A stretch of 64,000 bases of DNA from Glaciecola punicea ACAM 611 (lineage in GTDB: Bacteria; Pseudomonadota; Gammaproteobacteria; Enterobacterales; Alteromonadaceae): the NCBI RefSeq assembly GCF_000252165.1, contig NZ_BAET01000033.1, positions 62,001 to 126,000 of the forward strand, read 5' to 3'. Of the stretch, positions 1 through 8,091 are shown piece by piece. The notes under the pieces were generated by a model. The model made no database searches, was not told the DNA's origin, and worked only from the letters and a program-made list of their open reading frames with translations. The stretch's first letter is position 1, and every line of letters starts with the position of its first letter. The position numbers and the translations under genes are program-made.

Positions 1-581
1 TCTATCATAAGTAACGACAATGCATGACCATGCCTAGTGGCAGACGCATAGTGCTGATGTAGCATAATGTCGAGTTGTCTGCGGTTTGATGTTCCGGTCA
101 GCCCGTCAATGCGTGACAAAAGCTCTAACTTTTTACGATAACAAGCCAATTTCATATGGTTTTTAACTCGCGCACGCAAAATAGGTAAATTCACTGGCTT
201 AGAAACGTAGTCTACTGCCCCAAGTGATAAGCCTTTTGCCTCTTCTGCTTGGCTACCCGCGGCAGTAACAAAAATAGTGGGTATATGCGCTGTTATCGGA
301 TTGTTTTTTAACGCAGCGCAAGTGTCGTAGCCGTTTACAATTGGCATGTCAATATCGAGCAAAATAAGCGCTATATCTTCACGCGTAGCACAGTTAATCG
401 CATCTTTTGCATTGTCGTGCAAAATCACTCGGTACTGTGATGAAAATAATGCGTTCATTGCATCTAGATTACTGCGATAGTCGTCTACCACTAGCAATGT
501 TTGCTTAGTTACCTCGCTATTTTCATAGAGTGGATCATTATTCCACTGCAAATGAGCGCCAGACAAATCGATATCCGCCAA
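1..581 (-). CDS. Receiver-GGDEF response regulator, PleD-like (partial)
   Basis: This gene runs off the left edge, so only its first ~193 residues are visible. They form a phosphoacceptor receiver domain: acidic pair DD near residues 33-34, LILLDIDMP with acceptor Asp near 76, and the conserved Lys in DYVSKPVN. It then enters a GGDEF domain at DGLTGTSNRRQLD. Such proteins are usually cytoplasmic diguanylate cyclases that make cyclic di-GMP when phosphorylated. I chose the TTG start at 581 because GGAGG lies 7 bases upstream (589-593) and the receiver homology begins soon after; no ATG fits. The catalytic GG(D/E)EF motif lies outside the window, so activity cannot be judged. A 7-bp inverted repeat (603-623) sits just upstream of the ribosome binding site. 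Confidence 0.85.
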   Translation of the reverse strand, partial: MADIDLSGAHLQWNNDPLYENSEVTKQTLLVVDDYRSNLDAMNALFSSQYRVILHDNAKDAINCATREDIALILLDIDMPIVNGYDTCAALKNNPITAHIPTIFVTAAGSQAEEAKGLSLGAVDYVSKPVNLPILRARVKNHMKLACYRKKLELLSRIDGLTGTSNRRQLDIMLHQHYASATRHGHALSLLMI

Positions 582-602
582 TGTAAATCCTCCGAAATAA
601 TC

Positions 603-623
603 AGCGACTCACTAGTAGTCGCT
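603..623. promoter_or_regulatory. Inverted repeat upstream of the receiver-GGDEF gene
   Basis: AGCGACT (603-609) and AGTCGCT (617-623) form a perfect 7-bp inverted repeat with a 7-base loop. It lies 10 bases upstream of the GGAGG of the leftward receiver-GGDEF gene. It could be an operator or an mRNA hairpin near the ribosome binding site. No T-run follows, so a terminator is unlikely. Confidence 0.35.
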
Positions 624-879
624 ATTATGACCCTTTACAGCCACCGTCATAAGTGGAAGTTAGCAGAAAAAGTGCCAACTCAACATTATTTCGCTAAAAC
701 CTTGATTAAGGTCGTTATTACTAAGCGAGCTTTGACTTAAGGCTTTAAGCTAAACGCCAGTGTATGTAAATTGGCAACGCTTTGTGTAGTCTTTACAATT
801 TTAATTTTACCCAAAACATACACGATTGTGCTAGCCACAGCGAAATATATAAACAATTTAGTGGCCCAGTTACTCATAG

Positions 880-1016
880 CGAGTTGTGATGAAGTCGACT
901 TGGATCAATTAAAGATTCTCGTTGCTGATGACAATGAAGATGCAGCCGATGGGCTATCCCTCATCTTGAAGATGAAAGAATGCCATCATACCTCATTGTT
1001 TTATGGAACATTCTAA
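880..1016 (+). pseudogene. Receiver-domain relic
   Basis: The reading frame here encodes LDQLKILVADDNEDAADG followed by LSLILKMKE, a close match to the first strand and helix of a CheY-like receiver domain, including the acidic DD pair. Similarity ends abruptly and the frame stops at 1014-1016. No phosphoacceptor region follows in any frame. No start codon with a ribosome binding site is evident upstream. It looks like the N-terminal scrap of a receiver domain left by a deletion. The receiver-GGDEF gene lies on the other strand to the left; the sequence does not say whether the two share an origin. Confidence 0.55.
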
Positions 1017-1191
1017 AGGCTTAATTGATCCAGAATGGCAATGTGCAGCAGTGCCTTTAGCATGCACAATGCGCTCAGGAATACGATCATGGTTGAAATG
1101 GTTTGTTTTATCTCAACATGCAATATTATAAAAGCGTTGGAATAGTGCATATTAAGCAAGTTTTTTGTACCCGTATTACTACCGTTTCAGC

Positions 1192-2448
1192 TTAACAGGT
1201 GAATTTTGGAATATCGCTCCACTTGGTTGTATATTCAGGCGACAGATACTTCCTATTCATTTGCCATCTTTTGTCGCTTATTCCTTGGCTGGCCACTTTT
1301 AAAGAATGGTTTCCAAACTTAGCATTTATGGCGTCAAGGCATGACATGAGCGCTGAGTCTTTGTCGTTACTTGAAAATAAATCACACTGCATAATAGCCT
1401 CGGGTTCAATTTCTATCGCGCCTATGCTGCATTTTAAAAACGACACACCTTCGCAGTAAATCTCTGCCATAGCCGAAATAGCCGCGCCAACGAGCTTTCT
1501 GTCGTCGTTAGTAGGTGTAACAAACTGGCGCACTACGTTACGTTTGTAATGATTGGGCTGCATCGGCGAGGACTGCGCTGACACACTTATTTTCCGTGTT
1601 ACCGAGCCTTGTTGCCTGAGCTTACGACCCACGCGTTGCGCGTGAAAAGAAATCGCTTCGTTTAAAATTTCTAGCTTGTCTACTCGCTCGCCAAACGAGC
1701 GAGAAGCAAACACCTGCTGTTTATCGGCTTTTACGTCGTTCCAACTAAAACACACCGTGCCGTTCAATTCTCTAACCGTACGCTCTAATTCTACCGAGAA
1801 CGCTTTTCGAATTTGCGCTGGCGGATATTGCGCTAATTCCAGCGCGCTATAAATCCCCATCTTATGTAAGCGCGCCGCTATTCGTTTGCCTACGCCCCAT
1901 ACATCGGAACACTGCATATTGCTTAGCACATAGTGCACTTGCTCAGGACTGTCTAATACCGCAATGCCATTGAACTTATCAAAACGTTTGCCAGCGAAAC
2001 TGGCCGCTTTTGCCAGCGTTGGCGTGTTCGCCATACCTACACCCACCGGAATGCGCGTTTCTAGCCATACGGTGTGCTTTATGTCTTGAGCGATATCAAA
2101 CCACGCGGTTGAGCTTGAATGCTGGTTACTGAATTTTAAAAAGGCTTCATCCACAGAATACACATGCTGCTGTGCGTATCGGCCAGTGACTTCAAAAACA
2201 CGCCTTGAGAGATCAGCATACAAGGCGTAGTTAGACGATCTTATTATTGCTCCCGCCTCGTGCAGCAGGTCCTTTACTTGAAAATACGGACTAAAACTTT
2301 TGATGCCTAAGCGCTTAGCAGAGGCTGACATGGCGCAAATGCAGCCGTCGTTATTTGTCAGCACAACCACCGGCTTGCCCCTAATGGTGGGATCGAACAC
2401 CTCTTCGGCCGACGCGTAAAACGAATTGGCATCTACAAGAGCATACAT
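1192..2448 (-). CDS. umuC: Error-prone DNA polymerase V subunit UmuC
   Basis: UmuC is the Y-family catalytic subunit of DNA polymerase V, which copies past DNA lesions during the SOS response with processed UmuD. The 418-residue length matches the family. ALVDANSFYAS at the N-terminus carries the first catalytic Asp (D6), and YSVDEAFL holds the second acidic pair (D100-E101). A helix-hairpin-helix-like region (SDVWGVGKRIAARL) and a little-finger domain follow. The start codon overlaps the umuD stop (TAATG at 2446-2450), so the two are translationally coupled. Expression should follow the LexA box upstream of umuD. A DinB-type enzyme is less likely given the linked UmuD. Confidence 0.96.
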   Translation of the reverse strand: MYALVDANSFYASAEEVFDPTIRGKPVVVLTNNDGCICAMSASAKRLGIKSFSPYFQVKDLLHEAGAIIRSSNYALYADLSRRVFEVTGRYAQQHVYSVDEAFLKFSNQHSSSTAWFDIAQDIKHTVWLETRIPVGVGMANTPTLAKAASFAGKRFDKFNGIAVLDSPEQVHYVLSNMQCSDVWGVGKRIAARLHKMGIYSALELAQYPPAQIRKAFSVELERTVRELNGTVCFSWNDVKADKQQVFASRSFGERVDKLEILNEAISFHAQRVGRKLRQQGSVTRKISVSAQSSPMQPNHYKRNVVRQFVTPTNDDRKLVGAAISAMAEIYCEGVSFLKCSIGAIEIEPEAIMQCDLFSSNDKDSALMSCLDAINAKFGNHSLKVASQGISDKRWQMNRKYLSPEYTTKWSDIPKFTC

Positions 2449-2849
2449 TAGCGGCCTCGCGATAGTTTTCTGTGCAAGCGAACCGACGATATAACAATGC
2501 CTTCTTCTTGATAATCATCATCAGGCATCAGTAAATATATCTTTCTTTCGGGACACGCCGAAATCAACATGCGATTTTCTCGGTCAATGCTTTTGCAAAT
2601 AAATTCACCGTTTAAGGTTGCTACCACAATATCAAAATTAGATCTTGGCGCTGCTCTATCTACGATTAATAGGTCGCCGTTAAATATGCCAAATCCAGTC
2701 ATAGAGTGACCGCGGGCTTGGCCAATAAAGGTGGCGCTGTTACGCTGAATGAGCAACTCATCTAGGCTCAAGGCAACATCGATGTACTCATTAGCAGGAC
2801 TCTCGAAACCCGTTATGCCCGCTTGTATTGTTTGTCGTGAAATTTTCAT
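2448..2849 (-). CDS. umuD: SOS mutagenesis protein UmuD (S24 autoprotease)
   Basis: UmuD is cleaved on RecA filaments to UmuD', which joins UmuC to form polymerase V. This 133-residue protein has the S24 family signature: an Ala-Gly cleavage site at residues 10-11 (IQAGITGFESP), the nucleophile S49 in ARGHSM, and the general base K86 in GEFICKS. The N-terminal arm before the cleavage site is about 14 residues shorter than in E. coli UmuD, where the cut lies at 24-25. The gene is the first of a two-gene operon with umuC and has a LexA operator 10-30 bases upstream of its start. Confidence 0.95.
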   Translation of the reverse strand: MKISRQTIQAGITGFESPANEYIDVALSLDELLIQRNSATFIGQARGHSMTGFGIFNGDLLIVDRAAPRSNFDIVVATLNGEFICKSIDRENRMLISACPERKIYLLMPDDDYQEEGIVISSVRLHRKLSRGR

Positions 2850-2858
2850 AGCTCTTGA

Positions 2859-2878
2859 TACTGTTTATACGTACAGTA
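2859..2878. promoter_or_regulatory. LexA (SOS) box of umuDC
   Basis: The sequence tactgtttatacgtacagta contains CTGT-N8-ACAG, the gammaproteobacterial LexA operator, flanked by TA on each side as in the best sites. It lies just upstream of the umuD start at 2849. LexA repression and DNA-damage induction of umuDC follow from family knowledge. Confidence 0.92.
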
Positions 2879-3282
2879 GTATCCCATGGTTTTTTATTCA
2901 GATCCAGCGTTCAAATACAATGCTGCAAGTGTTGACCTGTAAATACAAATTGGCTTGAATTTTGAATACAACAGTACAGTACGGCATAAAAACTAACTGA
3001 ATCGAGATTAAAGAAGAAGGATTAACATGTCCAATAAAACCACTGTTGACGCTGTTGACGCTGTTGCAAAGATCTCCAGCGCGAAACCACATTGATCTCA
3101 CACAAACTATGCGTGGAAAAATACTGTTACAAGATTACACATCCATTGAAAAATTTACGGGCCTACCGTGAACACATTATTGATTTCACAGTTCGTGCCA
3201 GAAGTCGATGTTTACAACGAAAATTAATGATTATCGGCAACATTCCGTTTTTAAAAACCCACCATCTTAGTAGGAGACTATA
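2879..3282. other. Gene-poor interval between umuDC and the host-attachment gene
   Basis: I see no convincing gene here. The only reading frame with a ribosome binding site is a 22-residue ORF at 3027-3095, starting ATG six bases after AAGAAGAAGG and containing a short direct repeat (GACGCTGTT). It has no recognisable homology and could be a leader peptide or a relic. Confidence 0.35.
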
Positions 3283-3720
3283 ATGAATAAAGAATCTTGG
3301 TTATTAGTAGCAAACGGTTCACAAGCCACTATTTATAAGTACATAGCCGACGGCGCTTCTTTACAAGAAATTGTTGGGGTGGCCAACGGCGCGCGCCGCT
3401 TAAAAGATGAAGACCTAGTGACTGACCGGCCCGGCACGGTCGCGCCCGGCGGCGGTATGCATGGGCAAAGCTCACTTACTCAAGAGGTAAGTCCTACCGA
3501 CAAAGCGAAGCAAGATTTTGCCAAAGACGTGGTAGAACATTTGGAAGATGCACGCAGACAAGACAAACTTCATGCGGTAGATATTATTGCCGCGCCCGAA
3601 ATGTTGGGGCTAATGCGTGATAGTATGAACAGTAACTTACTGAAGCTTATTGACAAAACGGTTAGTAAAGACGGTAGCGAAAAATCGATTGATGAACTTT
3701 TGAAATTAATTAATAAATAG
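3283..3720 (+). CDS. Host-attachment family protein
   Basis: This 145-residue protein belongs to the family named 'protein required for attachment to host cells', first noted in Agrobacterium. The N-terminal strand SWLLVANGSQATIYKY, the central basic/acidic linker with a glycine-rich stretch (RPGTVAPGGGMHG), and the C-terminal VDIIAAPEMLGLMR are typical. The biochemical role is not established, and a literal attachment function should not be assumed in a marine bacterium. A strong ribosome binding site (AGGAG) precedes the ATG. There is no signal peptide, so it is probably cytoplasmic. It sits alone before acnA with a ~105-base gap. Confidence 0.8.
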   Translation: MNKESWLLVANGSQATIYKYIADGASLQEIVGVANGARRLKDEDLVTDRPGTVAPGGGMHGQSSLTQEVSPTDKAKQDFAKDVVEHLEDARRQDKLHAVDIIAAPEMLGLMRDSMNSNLLKLIDKTVSKDGSEKSIDELLKLINK

Positions 3721-3825
3721 GGCAACTGTGATGTTCTGGCATTATCTAATACGCTTCAACTGCTGGTCATTAGGCATCAACTTTATAGGCCATTGTTCAC
3801 ATGCAAGACGACCAAGGAGAATAAA

Positions 3826-6537
3826 GTGACTTCAGCTAACAAACATATATCCACGCTAACGGTGCAAGGAAAAGAGTATCAGTACTATGACCTTTCATCA
3901 CTTCAGGTAAACACTAAACGACTGCCGCTAACGGCTAAAATTTTACTTGAAAACCTGCTGCGTCATAGCGCTGAGCAGTATGTGCAAAGTGAAGATATTG
4001 ACGCCCTTGCAAAATGGGATACAAGCGCAAAATCTGACACCGAGATTGCCTTCGTTCCTGCTCGAGTTGTTCTTCAAGACTTTACTGGCGTGCCTGCGGT
4101 TGTGGACTTAGCGGCGATGCGAAATGCGATGCTTGAGTTAGGCGGCGATCCAAATAAAATCAACCCGCTTAAGCCCGTGGATTTAGTGATTGATCATTCA
4201 ATTATGGTAGATGAATTCGGCCAGCCCGACTCATTCAAACACAACACCAAGATTGAAGTTGAACGCAATAAAGAACGCTATCAGTTTTTAAAATGGGGCC
4301 AAAGCGCGTTTGACAACTTCAAAGTAGTACCACCGGGAAAAGGCATCGTTCACCAAATCAATTTAGAATACTTAGCGCGTGTGACCTTTGTTGATGAGCA
4401 ACACGATACTCCTATGCTGTATCCCGATACGCTAGTGGGCACCGACTCACATACCACAATGATTAATGGCTTAGGCGTACTTGGTTGGGGCGTAGGCGGC
4501 ATTGAGGCAGAGGCCGCCATGCTGGGTCAACCTGTCACTATGCTTATTCCCGAGGTGGTTGGCATGCAATTAACCGGTAAGCTACCCGCGGGCGCAACCG
4601 CCACAGATTTAGTGCTGGCGGTAACCGAGCAACTGCGCGCATTTGGCGTAGTGGGTAAGTTTGTTGAGTTTTATGGTGATGGTATACCGCATTTAACAGT
4701 AGCTGATCGTTCAACATTGGCCAACATGTCGCCGGAATATGGCGCAACATGCGGCCTGTTTCCAATTGATGAACAAACCACTAAGTATTTGATCTTAACC
4801 GGTCGCAGCGAGCAGCAAATCGCTGTTATTGAAGCCTATTCTAAAGCACAAGGCATGTGGGGCCGTGAATCACAAGAGAATGCCCAGTATCATGACACAC
4901 TTTCTTTGGACCTCAATAAAGTCGTGCCTGCTATTGCCGGCCCTAAACGTCCGCAAGACAGAATAGATTTAGACCAAGCCGCAGGCGCGTTTACAAAATG
5001 GATTAGTGATCAAAACGATCTCGCGATTGCGCCACTTGATGCGCAAAAAGAACGCTTTGATGCAGAGGGCGGGGCTGAGAATATTGGTGCCAAAACCAGT
5101 GCTCCCTGTCAACTCAATGATCAAGATTTTGACCTTGATGAAGGCGCGGTCGTTATTGCCGCCATTACTAGCTGCACGAATACTTCAAATCCGTCGGTGC
5201 TGGTAGCCGCGGCTTTGCTTGCACAAAAAGCAAATGCATTAGGCTTAACCGTCAAGCCATGGGTAAAAACAAGTTTTGCGCCCGGCTCGCAGGTGGTAAC
5301 TGAATACTTAAACAAAGCAGGATTGTCTAAAGAATTAGATGCATTAGGTTTCAACCTAGTGGGCTATGGCTGTACTACTTGTATCGGTAACTCAGGCCCG
5401 CTTCCCGAGGCCGTGTCAAAAGCCATTAAAGACAGTGATTTAACCGTTACATCGGTACTGTCGGGTAACCGTAACTTCGAAGGTAGGATTCATTCTGAGG
5501 TGAAAGCAAATTACTTAGCCTCACCGCCGCTGGTAGTGGCTTATGCGCTAGCGGGTAATATGAAAATTGATATTACGACTGAGTCACTTGGCACTAGCAA
5601 GGATGGCAAACCCGTCTATCTAAAAGACTTATGGCCAAGTCAGCAAGAAATTGAAGATATTGTGAGCCGCGTAGTCAACAAGTCTATGTTTACTGAAAAA
5701 TACGGCAGCATTTACGACGGCGGTGATATTTGGGAAAACCTTGAGACGGTTGACGCCAATATTTACGATTGGCCCGACAGCACGTATGTTAAAAAACCCA
5801 CGTTTTTTGACAATATGCCCGCAGAGCCTGAGGCAATCAAAGACATAAAGAACGCCCGTTGCTTGCTGAAACTAGCCGACAGCGTGACCACTGACCACAT
5901 TTCACCTGCCGGTTCAATTGGCGCAGATACTCCAGCAGCCGAATATTTGCGCGACAATAACGTTGAGCAAAAAGACTTCAACTCTTATGGCTCTAGGCGC
6001 GGTAACCATGAAGTCATGATGCGCGGGACCTTTGCCAACGTGCGCCTTAAAAACGAACTAGCACCTGGCACTGAAGGCGGCTTTACGCGCAAGCAGCCAG
6101 AAAATGAAGAAATGACGGTATTTAAAGCATCGCAGCAATACATTGAAGCCAACATTCCAACCATCGTCATTGCTGGAAAGGAATACGGCACCGGCAGCTC
6201 TCGTGACTGGGCAGCTAAAGGCCCTTTATTGCTAGGCATAAAAGCGGTTATCGCTGAAACCTATGAGCGAATTCACCGTTCAAACTTAATTGGCATGGGC
6301 ATTTTGCCGCTCCAGTTTACGCACGGTGAAAGCGCACAAACCTATAAACTTGACGGCACTGAAGAGTTTTCAATAAAAGCGATTGAAGCAGGCCAAAAGC
6401 GGGTACAAGTAGAGCTTAAACGAAGCAATGGCGGCACCGTTAGTTTTGACACTGACATTCGCATCGATACGCCTAATGAGTTTGAATATTTCCGCCACGG
6501 CGGGATCTTGCAGTACGTCATTCGCTCAATGCTTTAG
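3826..6537 (+). CDS. acnA: Aconitate hydratase A
   Basis: AcnA interconverts citrate and isocitrate in the TCA cycle with a [4Fe-4S] cluster; this iron-regulatory-protein-like type is the stress-stable aconitase in E. coli. I start it at GTG 3826, which follows AAGGAGA and gives 903 residues starting VTSANKH, close to family length. An upstream in-frame TTG at 3793 lacks this support. Cluster ligands are C450 (TSCTNTS), C516 and C519 (YGCTTCIG), with the same spacing as E. coli AcnA. Substrate-site motifs GTDSHTT and GTGSSRDWA are present. A hairpin terminator follows at 6554. Cytoplasmic, apparently transcribed alone. Confidence 0.97.
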   Translation: MTSANKHISTLTVQGKEYQYYDLSSLQVNTKRLPLTAKILLENLLRHSAEQYVQSEDIDALAKWDTSAKSDTEIAFVPARVVLQDFTGVPAVVDLAAMRNAMLELGGDPNKINPLKPVDLVIDHSIMVDEFGQPDSFKHNTKIEVERNKERYQFLKWGQSAFDNFKVVPPGKGIVHQINLEYLARVTFVDEQHDTPMLYPDTLVGTDSHTTMINGLGVLGWGVGGIEAEAAMLGQPVTMLIPEVVGMQLTGKLPAGATATDLVLAVTEQLRAFGVVGKFVEFYGDGIPHLTVADRSTLANMSPEYGATCGLFPIDEQTTKYLILTGRSEQQIAVIEAYSKAQGMWGRESQENAQYHDTLSLDLNKVVPAIAGPKRPQDRIDLDQAAGAFTKWISDQNDLAIAPLDAQKERFDAEGGAENIGAKTSAPCQLNDQDFDLDEGAVVIAAITSCTNTSNPSVLVAAALLAQKANALGLTVKPWVKTSFAPGSQVVTEYLNKAGLSKELDALGFNLVGYGCTTCIGNSGPLPEAVSKAIKDSDLTVTSVLSGNRNFEGRIHSEVKANYLASPPLVVAYALAGNMKIDITTESLGTSKDGKPVYLKDLWPSQQEIEDIVSRVVNKSMFTEKYGSIYDGGDIWENLETVDANIYDWPDSTYVKKPTFFDNMPAEPEAIKDIKNARCLLKLADSVTTDHISPAGSIGADTPAAEYLRDNNVEQKDFNSYGSRRGNHEVMMRGTFANVRLKNELAPGTEGGFTRKQPENEEMTVFKASQQYIEANIPTIVIAGKEYGTGSSRDWAAKGPLLLGIKAVIAETYERIHRSNLIGMGILPLQFTHGESAQTYKLDGTEEFSIKAIEAGQKRVQVELKRSNGGTVSFDTDIRIDTPNEFEYFRHGGILQYVIRSML

Positions 6538-6553
6538 AACCAGATTAGGACAG

Positions 6554-6576
6554 CGCTACTATGCTGTAGCGTTTTT
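6554..6576 (+). terminator. Rho-independent terminator after acnA
   Basis: CGCTAC (6554-6559) pairs with GTAGCG (6566-6571) around a 6-base loop, followed directly by TTTTT. It lies 16 bases after the acnA stop codon. Confidence 0.75.
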
Positions 6577-6611
6577 ATTAGTTTATTTTTATACACAAGA
6601 GAGGAACATAT

Positions 6612-7658
6612 ATGTCTAAAACAGCAGCTTATGCCGCAAAATCTAACGATGGAAAAATGGCACCCTATTCTATTGAACGACGCGATGTACAATCAAATGA
6701 TGTTCAAATAGAAATTACCCACTGCGGCGTTTGCCACAGTGATTTGCACGCTATCAAAAACGACTGGGGTAATTCTAAATATCCACTTGTACCGGGCCAT
6801 GAAATAATTGGTACCGTTAAAAAAGTAGGTTCAGGCGTTACAAAATATAAAGAAGGCGACACAGTAGGGGTGGGTTGCTTAGTAGACGCCTGTCTAAGCT
6901 GCGAGGCCTGCGATGAAGATTTAGAACAGCATTGCCTAGGACAGCCTACGATGACCTACAATAGTCAAACCGATGATCCCGGCGGTCTTACTTACGGCGG
7001 CTATTCACAGAGCATTGTTGTACGTGAAGAATTTGTGCTAAAAATCCCCGAAAATCTTGACAAAGCAGGTACCGCACCTCTTCTATGCGCAGGTATTACC
7101 ACCTATTCTCCCTTGCATCAATATGGTGTCAAAAAAGGCATGACGGTAGGTGTTATTGGCTTAGGCGGCCTTGGGCACATGGGCATTAAATTGTCTGCTG
7201 CTATGGGCGCACATACCGTGATGATCACCACGTCAAAAACCAAAGCCGATGATGCCAAAGAGTTAGGCGCCGATGAAGTGCTAGTATCAACCGACAAAGA
7301 CGCCATGCAAAAATGGGCAGGTAAATTCGACTTTTTGCTCAACACGATCCCAGTAGGACATGACGTTAATCCCTATTTAAACTTACTTAAATATAACAAA
7401 ACCATGTGTTTAGTTGGCGCTATCGAACCTTTAGCAAACGTCAATGGCGCGATGCTGGTGACGGGCCGCAAGGCAGTGGCCGGCTCACTAATAGGCGGCT
7501 TAAAGGAGACTCAGGAAATGCTTGACTTTTGCGGTGAACATAACGTAGTAGCGACTATAGAAGAAATTAAAATGAGCGAGATTAATGACGCATTTGAACG
7601 TATGCAAGATAACGATGTGCGCTATCGTTTCGTCATTGATATGGCGACCTTAGATTAA
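6612..7658 (+). CDS. Zinc-dependent NAD(P) alcohol dehydrogenase (YahK/CAD type)
   Basis: This 348-residue medium-chain dehydrogenase most likely reduces aldehydes to alcohols with NADPH, as YahK and cinnamyl-alcohol-dehydrogenase relatives do. Catalytic zinc ligands are C41 (CGVCHSD), H63 in the GHE motif and C159. The structural zinc is held by C94, C97, C100 and C108. A Rossmann glycine motif GLGGLGHMG lies near 183-191. GAGAGGAAC precedes the ATG. It is downstream of acnA but separated by a terminator, so it probably has its own promoter. Its neighbours on both strands are redox enzymes for reactive carbonyls, which suggests detoxification; the exact substrate cannot be read from sequence. 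Confidence 0.9.
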   Translation: MSKTAAYAAKSNDGKMAPYSIERRDVQSNDVQIEITHCGVCHSDLHAIKNDWGNSKYPLVPGHEIIGTVKKVGSGVTKYKEGDTVGVGCLVDACLSCEACDEDLEQHCLGQPTMTYNSQTDDPGGLTYGGYSQSIVVREEFVLKIPENLDKAGTAPLLCAGITTYSPLHQYGVKKGMTVGVIGLGGLGHMGIKLSAAMGAHTVMITTSKTKADDAKELGADEVLVSTDKDAMQKWAGKFDFLLNTIPVGHDVNPYLNLLKYNKTMCLVGAIEPLANVNGAMLVTGRKAVAGSLIGGLKETQEMLDFCGEHNVVATIEEIKMSEINDAFERMQDNDVRYRFVIDMATLD

Positions 7659-7754
7659 GCCAAAACTGTTGACGATGTCTGTATTTGACCATCTAGATAT
7701 ATACAAGCATCGTTAATGTTATCGCTACCTACAAGCCAAAAAAAGGAGAACTAG

Positions 7755-7961
7755 ATGCCTATAACTTCTCGCCAGTTAACACTTTTCTCGCGCACTTAGG
7801 GCGCGCCCACCGACAATAACTTCAATTTAAAAGAAGTCAACTTACCCAGTTTGAAGAAAGCAGAAGTGCTACTTCGAACTGTCTACCTGTCGCTTGACCT
7901 TTACATGCAAGGCCGCATGAGTGATGCAGAATCTTACGCGGAGCCCGTTAAAACAAGCTGA
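7755..7961 (+). pseudogene. Broken CurA/YncB-type NADP oxidoreductase
   Basis: A ribosome binding site (AAAAGGAGAA) and ATG at 7755 start a frame whose product matches the N-terminus of CurA-type NADPH-dependent reductases (2-alkenal/curcumin reductases): GAPTDNNFNLKEV, then AEVLLRTVYLSLDLYMQGRM and SDAESYAEPV. A TAG interrupts at codon 15 (7797-7799), and the frame ends at TGA 7959-7961. Intact family members run to about 330-345 residues, so more than three quarters of the gene is missing. The preserved translation signal suggests recent loss. The following bases to 8030 show no further homology. Confidence 0.85.
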
Positions 7962-8036
7962 TACATTAAAATATCCTGAAAACTCCTATTCGGTGCGTTT
8001 AGGATCTACTACTATTTTACTTCGGGGACATGTATG

Positions 8037-8069
8037 AAAAAGCGCTCAATCTGCAATGAGCGCCTTTTT
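8037..8069. terminator. Bidirectional terminator between convergent genes
   Basis: GCGCTCA (8042-8048) and TGAGCGC (8057-8063) form a 7-bp stem with an 8-base loop. AAAAA precedes it and TTTTT follows, so it can terminate in both directions: for the rightward CurA relic and for the leftward aldehyde dehydrogenase ending at 8092. Confidence 0.85.
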
Positions 8070-8091
8070 CTAGCTTCGCGAAAAACCCAGG

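Noticed and set aside
3041-3067. Short direct repeats (GACGCTGTT) as a possible repeat array
   Set aside because: Only two to three copies of 9 bases in a 22-codon frame; too few for a CRISPR or other array, and no cas genes are present.
3092-3283. 63-codon ORF just before the host-attachment gene
   Set aside because: It ends at the start of a strongly supported gene, lacks a ribosome binding site, and its sequence looks random.
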